Part shown: positions 27,991-38,892 of the stretch, in pieces | How the letters are laid out: every line of letters begins with the position of its first letter | Numbering within the stretch: the first letter of the stretch is position 1 | Notes under the pieces: generated by a model | What the model was told of the DNA's origin: nothing | Databases searched by the model: none | What the model saw: the letters and a program-made list of their open reading frames with translations, nothing else | DNA from: Rhexocercosporidium sp. MPI-PUGE-AT-0058 | Taxonomy: Eukaryota > Ascomycota > Leotiomycetes > Helotiales | DNA length: 64,000 nt | Assembly: GCA_020746875.1 (NCBI GenBank) | Contig: JAGTJL010000005.1 | Coordinates: forward strand, 1,922,001-1,986,000 | Direction of reading: 5' to 3' | Made by a program: the position numbers and the translations under genes

Positions 27991-28245
27991 TATTATAGCT
28001 AATTAAAAGTTAATATAATATAAGAAATAGCTTTATATTTAAACTTAAAGTTACGCTTAAAATTAAAAAGAAAAGACAAAAAGAAAAGGAAAGCTCTTAA
28101 TAAGAAGGAGCTTTAATATAAATATACAAAAGGTCCCTCTAGCCTTTCCCGATTAGGCCTAGCGCTATAATTGCCATGCCAAGGCGATGCTACGAGCGAT
28201 GCCGAGCTCACTCGGTTAAAATACGAGGCGCCAAGAATCGTAATA
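27991..28245 (-). repeat. LTR of copy B (right)
   Basis: It starts tattatagct and ends aatcgtaata, followed by ATAAA. It is the same length as the left LTR, with RIP-type differences only. Confidence 0.88.
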
Positions 28246-29159
28246 ATAAATTTCCGTAAAAAGTCGCTAAATACTTATATTAACTTCTTCTTAAGGAATA
28301 GCTATTCTCTAAGTATAATATGCAAACTTTTATTATCGAAGCCGACCTTAAAATAATAAAAAGTCGTATATTTAATAATTAATTTATTTAAGATTTTGAT
28401 AATTTCTTTAAGGGCTTACTTTACGACGTCTTATAGTGCTATAAACCCTTAATAATATTAGCGAATTATTGTAATAAGTTTATATAGCTTATTTTTAAGC
28501 GTATTTACGACGCTTATAAAGGTATATTACCGACCTCGTACCTAATTATAAAAGAGTAAGCTTTATGTGCAAAAAAATACTTATGGACTACTTTTTACTT
28601 ATTTAATTGCCTAAACACAAGGCTATAACTAGCCGCATTATTTATATTAATTATAATATAATTACGGCGTAATATTAGCTTCGCACCGAGACTAATAAAC
28701 GTAAACGTTATACTTATAATTTTTAAAAAGTTTTTTTAAAATATTTTAAAAAATAAAAAAAGACGGGAAATTTAATACTTAAATATCTTAATAAAAAAAA
28801 AGAAAAAGTTACGTTAAAAAAAGAAATGCTTTATTTATAAATAAATCGGTCATTAAATCTAAAATTACTTATAAAAGAGAAACTCAGGCCCTCTTCGCCG
28901 GTAAAAAAAGCGGGATTAAGAAGGCTTAACTCCTCGGTAACGGTCCACGATAGCCTTATAAATAAAGTATTATTTATTACTAATAGCACGTATAAATTAT
29001 TATTATTAATATTAATTAAAAGCCGAGAATACATTCACGAGCTTAATAATTATATTACTTCCTTAAAAACACTAACTCAATAAGCCAGCAATATATTAAA
29101 TATTATTATTACTCGTTCTGAATTCTATACTATCCTAGTTACCTTATAATCCTTAGATA

Positions 29160-29240
29160 ATATTAATATAACGGTCCAAGCCCTTGTCGACACCGGAGCC
29201 TTATTAAACTTTATTAATATTAAATTATTAATTAAAATCT
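29160..29240 (+). pseudogene. Aspartic protease relic of element C
   Basis: The frame reads AQALVDTGALLNFIN with the retropepsin signature DTGA at 29189-29200. This active-site motif survived RIP although stops interrupt the frame on both sides. Confidence 0.75.
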
Positions 29241-29939
29241 AATATAATCGCAATATTACGTATTACTTTATAGTAAAAAATGCAAAAGGCCGCATTTTAG
29301 TACTAGTATTTATTATAGCTCGAGTTTGTATTCTTATTAATACCCCTTAAATGAGTCGTGCTTATAATAAATTATTTTAAGAAATAAATTTAAAGATTAT
29401 AAATATTATTTTAAGTATTTTATAATTAAGAGCTTATAATCTTTAAGTTAGCTTTTGTATTGAATAACTCTTTTATAATAATAATACGCGGCTAAAAAAA
29501 GAATTTTCGTAAATGCTCGTTTTAATAAAATATCTTTATTTTATTAAGAATGCCGTCGATAAGGTAGAGGCAGCCCTTTTCGAGACGGAAAATTAATAGT
29601 TAATATTATTATTTTATAATTTAGACGTAAATAATAAGGACTTTTTGAATATATTAGCGAAAGATTATGGTGTTATTATAATAAATTTATTAAAATTATT
29701 TTTAATAACGCTACTTATAAAATATATTGAGTTTTTTTTATATTCGACCTTAAGAAGGCGGAAAGATTACCGCTAAATAAACTAGGCCTTAACTACAAAA
29801 TCCATCTTCGGCCGAGTATTAAACCGCTGTTTAGCCTTATTTATAACTTTTTTTAAAATGAACTTTAAGTCTTTTAAGAATATTTTAATAAAATATTAAC
29901 TTAAGGATTTATTTATATATTAAAATCGAAAGCAATTGT

Positions 29940-31100
29940 CTTATTTATATTTATTTATAAAAAGGACGAATCTCTAAGACTTTATATTAATTTCCGTAAT
30001 CTTAACGCTATTATTATTCCGAATAAATACCTTATCCCGCTTATCTCTGAAATCTTAAATTAATTAAAAGAAATAGTAATTTTTACGAAACTAGACTTAT
30101 TAAGCGCGTATAACTTTATTTAAATTACATTAAGTCATAAATAAAAAACCGCTTTTTAAATACGTTTTAATTTTTTTAAGTATTTAATTATATTTTTTAG
30201 ATTTTATAACGCTTTAACGATATTCCAAGTATATATTAATTAATACCTTCGAGAATTTATTAATATTTTCGTAATCGTTTACTTAAATAATATTTTAATC
30301 TTTTTTAAAGAGCCCGCCCTTTATATAAGCTACGTTTATTAAGTTCTCCGACAGTTAAAGGCTTAAGGCTTATATTATAAGATCGAGAAGTGCGAATTTA
30401 ATATAAAAAAAGTAAAGTTCCTTAAGTATATTATTTCTCTGACTAAAATAATAATAAATAAATCTCGCTTCTTTATAATTAGCCGTTAGCTAATCCTCGG
30501 CATTATTAAGAAAATGTTATCCTTTTTAAAGTTTTATAATTTTTATTGCCGATTTATTTATTAATATAATTTAATTATAACCGATATAATAAAACTTTTA
30601 AAAGAAAAGTAAGCCTTTTATTAAATAAAGGATGTCACTAAGTCGTTTCGAGCCTTATAAGACTACTTTAAAAAAGCTCCGCTATTAATTTATTTCTAAT
30701 TTTTTCTTAAGATTTGGCTCGAGTATGACGCTTTTATTATTATATTTATAAACATCTTTTCTTAACGATAAAAAACATATACTTTTATTTAATTACGTTT
30801 TATTTTAAGAAGTTTATCTTTGCCGAAATTAATTACTTTACGTTCGATTAGGAGCTCTTTGCCATTATCGAATCCATTAAGTACTAACGATATTACTTCG
30901 AAGGAGCTTAATATAAGGTTACCGTTATTTCGGATTATAATAACCTTTAATATTTTATAATTACACGCACGTTAATAAGACGCTAAGCACGTTAAGTAAT
31001 TATATTCTTTATTATTAACTTTAAAATTATTTACCGAATAGGCTTTAAAAACCCCGCGGACGCCCTATTGCGTAAGGCTAATTACGCAGAAGGCGACCGA
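29940..31100 (+). pseudogene. Reverse transcriptase and RNase H relic of element C
   Basis: KKDESLRLYINFRNLNAI (from about 29958) and FTKLDLLSAYN (30081-30113) are Ty3/gypsy RT motifs. The catalytic box reads YLNN at 30280-30291, so both aspartates are lost. RNase H follows, with an EYDAF segment near 30721 and the typical end IGFKNPADALLRKANYAEGD at about 31035-31100. Several TAA/TAG codons lie at positions where the family has Gln or Trp, as RIP produces. Confidence 0.85.
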
Positions 31101-33169
31101 GTCTTTAGCGAATTATTATTAAAGTTAAGTATATTATAAAATGTAAGTATATTACTTATTATAAATGGAGAAGCGGACATCTTTTATTTTATTATTATTA
31201 CGGCCAAAACTACGGCTTTTAAAGGTTTTCTTTTTAATTTAACCGAGATTCGTAATATCCGTGCAATTGCTAATACCTTTATATTAACTCTTATAAACTC
31301 CGATATCTTATTTAATAATTTAATAATAAGTATTCAACGGCTATAAAGTCTTTACCTTAACCCTAATAGTCTTAAGTTCTCTTTTAAGAATAAAATCTAA
31401 ATCTATAATAGTACTTAATTTTATATTCTTTTAAATAAGAGTTTTTAAAAGTCTTTTTTATTCGAATTCTATAATAGTCCGATAATAAGCTACTTTAGGC
31501 GAGATAAAATAACGCTAATTATAAAAAGATTATTTTATTAAAAGGAAATAAATACTAATATCGAAAATTATTACATATTATATATTATTTATAAAAGATT
31601 AAAAAATCCCCGTAGAGCTACCCCAGGCGAACTAGCGCTTCTTTTAGTCCCTTTTAAACCTTAAAATAATATTTCTATAAACCTTATTATAAACCTCTTT
31701 TTAATAAAATTAAATACTAATTTCGGCAATGCTTTAAAATATAATACTATTTTTATCTTTATATATAAATTTATTAAAAAGCCTGAGTTCCTCTTAATTA
31801 TAAAGGAAATGGACTCGTTTTAACTTACTTATATTTTTATTTAATAAGTCTTTTTACGGCACGGTATATCGAACGAATTCATTTTAAATTAAAAATTACT
31901 TTTTATATTCGTATTTTAGTCGACAATTATTAAAACTCTATAAGTCTAACGTAAAATGTTCACGGCGTTTTATTCTTAAACAAACGGTTAAATAAAGTAA
32001 ATAAACGCTATTTTAAAGACTTATTTACGTACTTACGTTTAATTTAATTAAAAAGATTAATTAAATTTCATTAGACTCGTAAAGTACGCTTAATATAACT
32101 TTCCTTTATTAATTACTAAAGTTTCCTTTTTTAAAAGTAACGGCGTTTTTATTAAACTATTTTAAATTAAGTCCTTTTTTAATTATAAGTCTAAATCTAT
32201 AAAATAACTCGTCGACCGTATAGCGTAGCTTTATAAAATCTTAAAATCGGACTTAATCGATACTCAAAACTTTTAGATAAAATATTATAATATAAAGTAT
32301 AAACGACTTAGCTTTAAGGTCGGATTTAATATATTTTAATATTAAAACCCTTTTTAATAACTAATTATATAAAAAATTAAAATTTAAAAGACTTGGCCCT
32401 TTTTTAATCCTCGAGAATATTAATACTTAAATATATAAACTACGACTCTTCGCCTCTTAAAAAATCTATAATGTTTTTTATATTAACTTTCTTTTGCTTT
32501 ACTATAACGTAACTAAAGTAGACCGTTTTTTAAACACATTAAATAAACTTAGTCCAGATTTTATTATAAATAATAAAAGAGAGTAAGTCAAAGAATAAAA
32601 AGTTTAAAAGATTTTTAATTTTAAAATCTTAAGTCGATAAAGAAATTTATATTATTTAATTTATTAAAATAAATAAGGACTTAATTACGATTCTTAATAT
32701 AAAGTCGAGGACCTTAAGTACGCACAAAATGTTATTATTAAATATTATATTATAAACCCTTTTAAACTTAATAGCGTGGCCGACGCTAATGCTTAATTAT
32801 TATTTTATATTTATAATATTTCGTTTTATATTTATAATTATATTTTATATTTATAACTTAACTATTTTATTTAAAATAAAAGATACTTATTTACCTTAAG
32901 ACTTCCCTAGCCTTACTATAGCGATTCCTTAACTCACTTAGAGTTTACTATATACGTAATAATATCTTTAAAACTAAACTCTTTTTACGTATTTTATTAC
33001 TATAAAGTAAATATAATAAAAAATTCTCCTTTTAATAATAATAATAATAATTTCTATTCTTTTCGCCTCTTCTTTTTATAACGCAATTATTATCGATTCT
33101 ATTCGACGTAATAACTACCTTCTCTTACATATTATTAACCCGTAACTCGCCTACGTAATATTATGGCCC

Positions 33170-35285
33170 CCCCCCCTCGAAGCCTAAGCTCGTACCGAAT
33201 AGCAAATACCTTTACTTAAACTTTAATTTAATAATAAAAAATAAAAAATACGCGGATTAGGAATATCTTATTAAATTATACGCTACGGGCGTTTTAAGCG
33301 CAGTCGACCTCAGTATTAATATGAGAAACATTAATCCCGCAAATAAATATATAATAAAGCTAATTATAATAGCGTTTAACTTATTTATCGACAATTTTAG
33401 TAATCATGCTTAAATTACTATCGACCTATTCTTCTCTTAATATAAAAAGCTCCTCGCTTAATTAATAATTATAAAACGTTTTAATAATATAAAAATCAAT
33501 CCCAAGACTCTATAAGGCGAATTTCGAGTTATAAAGAAGTTTATTATATAAATTAAATATAATAAAAAACACTTTACTATTTTAAACTATTAAATTATTT
33601 AATAAGAAAAAGAATTAAAAAAAGAGAAAGCATAAAACCACAAACTTAAGGCCATTTAAAACACCTTACTTACTTATTTATTATTAATAGACTAAAGACC
33701 GTCCGCGGCCACTTTATAAACCCCACCCTTAACCGGCTTATTAAATATATTTAAAAAAAAATGTTTCCTTAATCCTAAAGGTTATTTCTTATGCATTTAT
33801 TATTAAGACTATTTAAGTTAACTTTCGCAAAAGCATTTTAAAGTTTAGTAAATTAATAAAAAGAATAAAAACATTATTATTAATAAAGAAATTCGTAAAA
33901 GCTAAAAAGGAGACTAAGCTTAAGAAGCGGTTTACCGAATTATTTAATTATAAAAAAAAGAGTCTTAAATATATTACTTAAAGAAAAAATAAGGCAACGC
34001 CTTTCATTAATTCTGACTTAAATAAGAACGATTTACTCGTTATACTAACTCCTTACGGCTATTTTATAAAGACTCTATATAACCGGCAAGATAAAGAATT
34101 AAGCGAAAACGATAACGACAATTAAAACCTTATTATATTATACGACGAGGACGGAGACTTTATTTCACGTTATTAATTAAAAAGTCTAATCTCTAACTTA
34201 TTTCTTAATTTATTTATTAAACTTAATGACGACTATTATTTTTCTTTTTAATAAAATAATATATTTAAGGACCCCGCCTAAGCCTTAAGGGAATATAACT
34301 TGTAAAAGGATACTTTATATAATAAGGTCTATAGGCGTTACGTCGTTAAATAAGTCGAAGACCTTACGGAAAAAGATATTTAGTTTTTAAAATTTAAAAT
34401 TAATAATTTTATAAGTTATATTACGTCGTAAGCCAACTTTACTTAAGACGAATTTCTATTATAAATCTTCCTTTTTAATTGAAATACTTTAGTTATAAAG
34501 TCTGCCAAACTTATTAAAAAGTAATAAGCTTTTGCCGATTCCGGGATTTTATATAATTACTTTTAGCGTAATACTTATATAAATAAGGAAAAGACCTTAA
34601 TAATTAAGTTAAAGAAGACGGCGTAATAATTAAATTAAAAACGACTATTATATTACCGTCGAAAGGACGCAGAAGTCAGACTAAAAATTAAATCCGCTAC
34701 TTATAATATAATCGCCTTCTTTACTTATTCGCATAATTAATTTTACTTTAAAGAAGATATTACTTTAGCGGGGCCGCGGCTCTTTTATTATTATTTTTTC
34801 GCCGTTCTTTAAAATTACGATTTTAAAAACATTAATATTTACGTAAAATATAATAGCTTTATATTAATTTAAATAGCGCGTAATCGTTTAAATAAATAAT
34901 ACGAGGATTAAAAAGCTAAGGCTTAGAATAAGGAAGTCGTTTATTATAATATTCTCGACAAAGAGAAGTTCGTACCTTTTAAATTATTCCGTATAACTTT
35001 TTAAATATTTAATTCTTTTTAAGGAGGCGGTAAGTAAATCGTCGGCGGTTTAGGCTTTAACGTATATATAAATATATTAAAAAGCGTTAAAAAGAACGAA
35101 AAGGTTAAATAACCTCGCCAAAATAAGAAGGTCAACTTATATATTCGGGAAAATACGTTAATATAAAACGCTATAGAATTAAAAGATTATATTAATGCGG
35201 GTAAAACCGTAATAAATTTAAATAAAGAGGAGGATAGCTCGGATAAAGATAGTATTTACGAACTAAAAGACGAAAATAATTAAGT
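33170..35285 (+). pseudogene. Unidentified long frame after pol in element C
   Basis: Downstream of the integrase region and before the polypurine tract, one plus-strand coding stretch of about 2.1 kb can be followed through scattered RIP stops. It starts near a C-run ('ggccccccccccctcg', giving a Pro-rich start). It passes KYLYLNFNLIIKN, LSAVDLSINMRNINPANKY and ALREYNLQKDTLYNK, then ends with a basic then acidic tail (NLNKEEDSSDKDSIYELK) before a stop near 35283. Ty3/gypsy elements normally end soon after integrase, so this is an additional ORF, or a remnant of a further nested insertion whose ends I cannot see. No domain recognised. Confidence 0.5.
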
Positions 35286-35415
35286 TAGTTAACTTTATTG
35301 TTTTGCCGCGGCACTGCTACGGCGGTTAGTTAGTCTCGCTTAAGTTTCCGCGCATATTGTTCTTTATTTACTTACTTTATTATAACCGAGGCGGTTATAT
35401 ATAAAAAGGGGGCAG

Positions 35416-35557
35416 TGTCAGGGGGCGGTCGCACCTGCCCGCGCTATAGCCATGCCTTTGCCTCTTAAAGGCACGCACCTTCTAGAAACTTGCCTCTGCA
35501 AGTTTCAGATAATATAACGTACTCACTTTTGCTCCCTGTTTTGGTTACACTGTGACA
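35416..35557 (+). repeat. 3' LTR of element C (largely unmutated)
   Basis: It starts TGTCAGGGGG and ends ACTGTGACA, followed by the target duplication GTGAA. Composition is close to normal, in contrast to the 5' LTR. Confidence 0.93.
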
Positions 35558-35610
35558 GTGAAATGGTGAACGGAATCACGGGGCGATCGGAATGGTGGGT
35601 GGAGGACCTA

Positions 35611-36059
35611 CTGTACTGGTTTAATATGAGATGGTCCCTGCTTAGATACAGTAGATGACTTCAGGATGGATGCTTCAGCTTTCGGCCACGAGTACAATAG
35701 TGGCGTGGTTGGAGTGGCGCACGCGCTGACTGGAGGAGGAAGCCGTTGCTGCAGTGGTCTGCAGAGACGAGGCTCAGGGGGCACCATGACGACGAAGCGA
35801 GAGGGGCATCCTGTTACGAACGCCCCGCGTCCCGTGATACTGGAACCCGGGATAGCGTAGTACTCAGGATTATAAGCTTAGGAGGGTAGAAGTTCTAGGA
35901 GAAAGATACTAAGAGAGTGTCGCTTTTAGAAGTATCTTTTTAAAATACTTTAATATTTAAGATTTCATGAGTTATATATTATATAATTATTATTCTCGGT
36001 AAACAATTAAAAAGCAACTCGGCGATTATTAAAATCACGTAATAAACCCCTAGATCGTT
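35611..36059. other. Strip of near-normal composition between AT-rich blocks
   Basis: The first 270 bases are GC-rich and not RIP-mutated, and contain a 64-codon open frame (35666-35860) with no similarity I recognise; I do not call it a gene. The remainder drifts into AT-rich sequence. It is the original right flank of the DNA transposon, once adjacent to 19480. Confidence 0.4.
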
Positions 36060-37560
36060 ATGTTGGAAATCATATGACCAAGAATCACGTGCATATCGAA
36101 TGCTCTAGAAGCATTGATTTGAAAAAAAAGGAAAGCTCTCGAAGCTCTCTCTTATGTATATAAACCTACTCTCACTTTGCCTTTAGAAGTGTAGGGCATG
36201 TAAATACAAGAATTTGACACGTTATAATCTAGCGGTTTAAGACCGATAAGATCTGGCGGTCTTAGCGGTTATATAATATAAAAGTTTTATATAAGATTAA
36301 TACGTCTACTATTAAATAAGAGCTTCGTGCTTAACTAAAAATAATATCTTAATTATATTAGTTATTATTTATTCTTTTATACGTGATATATTTACTTCTC
36401 AATTATTAAGATTAATATAACTTATCGTATTTATACCGAGTAAATATACGGATCGTAATACTTTAAGTATCGTTTCGTCAGAAGTACTGATTCACGTATA
36501 TTATATTATTTCTTACAATTAAAGATTAAGTATTTAGCTTATAAGGCAGTATTATTAGTATACTTTTATCGTCGGCCCCGAACTTTAAGGGGAAGAAATA
36601 CGACGATAGCGAGGATAAGGAAATGCCCGATATTTAAGATAATCTAACGCACGAACTTAAGAAAACCTTAAAAGTTAAGCTTCTTAATACTTTTTAAAGA
36701 AACCGAAAGGATTTAAAGACTTTTATTCTTTAAGTAAAACTTTATTAATATTTTAATAATAATAAATTCTTTACCGACGAAAGCTACGCCTTCTGGACGG
36801 TATCGTACTTCCGAGGCGAAGCTATATAATAAATCGAGCCGTTCCTTAAGGACTACTTCGAATACGAAATTACTTATAAAATTATACTTATTATATAAAT
36901 TATATTTAAAACTTAAAGAAGATTTAAAAAAGAAATTCGACGAATCTTTAATAATATCGATAAAATTAAAACGGCAGAGACTTACTTATATAGCCTAAAG
37001 TAAGTTAATAGTATAACAGTTTACGCTACGGAATTCTAAAAGCATGTTAATAAGATTAACTAAAACTCTTAATCGCTTATTAATTATTACCGACAAAAGC
37101 TTAAGGATTATATCCGATTAAAACTTATTAAGATTAACTTTTTAATAAAAGATATTCTTAGTTTTATCGAGCAAATAATCAGAATCGATAACCGCTTATA
37201 TAAGTTTAAACGGAAATAATAAACGTACTTAAGCGGAAGCTAAAAGTAATCTAGCTACTGATAAAACAAGAAGCGCCGACGTTAAAGTAATTTTAAAAAT
37301 AACCGATAATCGAATCTTATAAAATATAACGCTATTTATAAGAAAAGAAAAAGTAAAGTATAATAAAAGGAATTATCGAAGGAAATTATAAACGAACGGC
37401 GTAAGAAAAAGTTATATTATAAATATAACCTTCCGGGATATATAATAAGCTTATATCGTAAAAAAGAAGCTAAAAGAAAGCAAATCAACTTTATAAGGCA
37501 AAGAGCGTATAATTTTATTAATATATTACTTCTCTTTCCGCCGAAGGAAGTTTAAATCAG
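36060..37560 (+). mobile_element. 5' part of a Ty3/gypsy-type element (leader plus Gag), RIP-degraded
   Basis: A TATA-bearing block at 36060-36220 (starting TGTTGGAAATC, 'tatataaacc' near 36158) may be an LTR. Then comes the leader shared with 14460-14820. From about 36690 the plus strand reads as a Gag capsid: NRKDLKTFIL, YFNNNKFFTDESYAFW and SYFRGEAI, then IRIDNRLYKFKRK near 37200. A CX2CX4HX4C knuckle at 37415-37456 has every zinc ligand changed to tyrosine. No protease or pol follows, so the element is truncated. Confidence 0.7.
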
Positions 37561-38142
37561 CGCTATTTACCGTTATATCCTATGGACCGGTGTACGCTTA
37601 CTCTGCCAAGAGTCCGCGGGGCTTACCTTATAGGGGCTATTACCCCGTGCAACGAGACGTAAATATTATAATATTATATTATCGTGAGCTTAATTTATAA
37701 GCCTTTTATATTTAAATTCGTCCTTATAAAATATAAGAAAGTATATAAGAAAATCTTATTTATATTAAAACTCTCCGGCTAAAGTAAAAACTAATTCCGA
37801 AAAGTAAAAGGCTATTTAAATCTTTTATTTGCGTCGACTTTTAATTATAAATAAACTTACCTTTTAACGTATAATATAATAACCTTATTAGTATCTTTTC
37901 CCTCTTTTTTATAAATAATATTCTTTTTTTAAATCGTTAATTTTATAAACTAAAATAAGAAGCTGCTAAAGGACCTTGATTTACCGTATTATAAAGCACA
38001 TAAGTAGTATCTTATTAACTTGGCCGAAATTAAAGTTTATATTAAAATCCTTATATATATATAAGCCTTTACGTAAAAAACTAAATAGAAAGCTATTAAA
38101 ATACTTAATTAAAAGACCTTTAATATATTATTTCAAAACATA

Positions 38143-38709
38143 TTATGGAAGGGAAAACACTAAGCATACAATAAGAGGGTAATAAAGCAAGTGCCGGAGG
38201 GTAAACGTAGGAAATACCCATTTGACGAATATTAAAAATATTACATATTTAAGGAGTATAATGTGGTAGGGTTGACTTTAGAGGTCCATTTATTACGTGA
38301 TTGAATTGCATCTTATTATATTTAAGATAGCCTCTAAGGTAATATCCTTTAAAAACAATAACGATTTTTATTATTATAACTTTTCCTTCTTATTTAAACT
38401 ATACCTCTCCCCTCCCTTAATAAATTATACTCCTTAAATATGTGATATCTTTAGTATTCGTCAAATGGGTATTTCCTACGTTTACCCTCCGGCACTTGCT
38501 TTGCTACCCTCTTATTGTGTGCTTAGTGTTTTCCCCTCCACAATAATTTGTTAAGGGAGGGGAGAGGTATAGTTTGAATAAGAAGGAAAAGTAGTAATAG
38601 TAAAAATCGTTATTGTCCTTAAAGGATGTTGCCTTAGAGGCTATCTTAAATACAGTAAAAGGCAGCCTAACCACGTGACAAATGGACCTCTGAGGTCAGC
38701 CCCACCATA
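38143..38709. repeat. Inverted arrangement of LTR-like units
   Basis: One complete unit lies on the minus strand (38709 down to about 38447). It begins TATGGTGGGG, ends GATATCACA and is about 263 bp. On the plus strand, 38143-38245 matches its 3' part (containing 'gtgccggagggtaaacgtag') and 38262-38427 matches its 5' part (from TGTGGTAGGG). So the plus-strand copy is in the order 3' part, 16-bp spacer, 5' part. The spacer (tatttaaggagta) recurs inverted at about 38428-38440. The TG...CA ends suggest an LTR or TRIM-like element. Confidence 0.7.
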
Positions 38710-38892
38710 ATATATTATTAAATCGCTTTAAGCTCTTAAATAAGAGGTTTTATTTAAGTGACCCTTTTATTTAAAACAAAATAACATAAGCTAAAGTATA
38801 TTACTTAATGCCCTAGTATTTAAAAAGCTAATAATATATAAGTAAAACCACTTATTTAGCATATCCAGTATACATTTATTAAGCTTTAGACT

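Larger units (their letters stand above)
21521..28245 (-). mobile_element. Ty3/gypsy LTR retrotransposon, copy B (nested in C)
   Basis: LTRs 21521-21775 and 27991-28245 are both 255 bp, with target duplication ATAAA at 21516-21520 and 28246-28250. The sequence is colinear with copy A throughout. The minus strand shows a zinc-knuckle relic (about 26430-26490) and the RT segment SLRLYINYRKLN (about 24970-25045), in which residues kept in A are further mutated. The RT catalytic box reads YINN (24692-24703). A pyrimidine run 'accctttcttctt' next to the left LTR is the complement of the polypurine tract. The insertion is in the 5' (Gag) part of C. Confidence 0.9.
20224..35557 (+). mobile_element. 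Ty3/gypsy LTR retrotransposon C, with copy B nested inside
   Basis: LTRs of 142 bp begin TGTCAGGGGGCGG at 20224 and 35416, and the 3' copy ends TGTGACA. The 5-bp target duplication GTGAA is perfect (20219-20223, 35558-35562). A polypurine tract 'aaaaagggggcag' lies directly before the 3' LTR, confirming plus orientation. The total span is 15.3 kb, or about 8.6 kb once copy B (21521-28245) is taken out. Plus-strand order is protease (29189), reverse transcriptase (about 29940-30300), RNase H (about 30700-31100), an integrase region (about 31500-32600) and a further long frame (33170-35285). RIP stops break every frame. Confidence 0.92.
19482..35608. mobile_element. Small TIR DNA transposon split by retrotransposon C
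   Basis: The left inverted repeat (about 19482-19545, starting agtcccccacc and containing gatcaccccgtgg) is matched in reverse complement by 35563-35608 joined to 20208-20223. Taking out C (20224-35557) and one GTGAA restores a continuous right TIR of about 60 bp, which is independent proof of the insertion. TA flanks both outer ends (19480-19481, 35609-35610), as for Tc1/mariner-type elements. Without C it is about 0.8 kb, so probably non-autonomous. Its AT-rich inside (19546-20207) has no coding capacity that I can see. Confidence 0.7.

Noticed and set aside
28831..29034. 67-residue minus-strand frame in element C
   Set aside because: It runs antisense to the element's own coding strand and shows no family motif.
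35666..35860. 64-residue frame in the GC-normal strip
   Set aside because: Short, Gly/Arg-rich, with no motif, splice structure or neighbour support.
37976..38182. 68-residue Lys/Ile/Tyr-rich frame
   Set aside because: Its composition is that of RIP-mutated DNA and it runs into the inverted LTR-like repeat.
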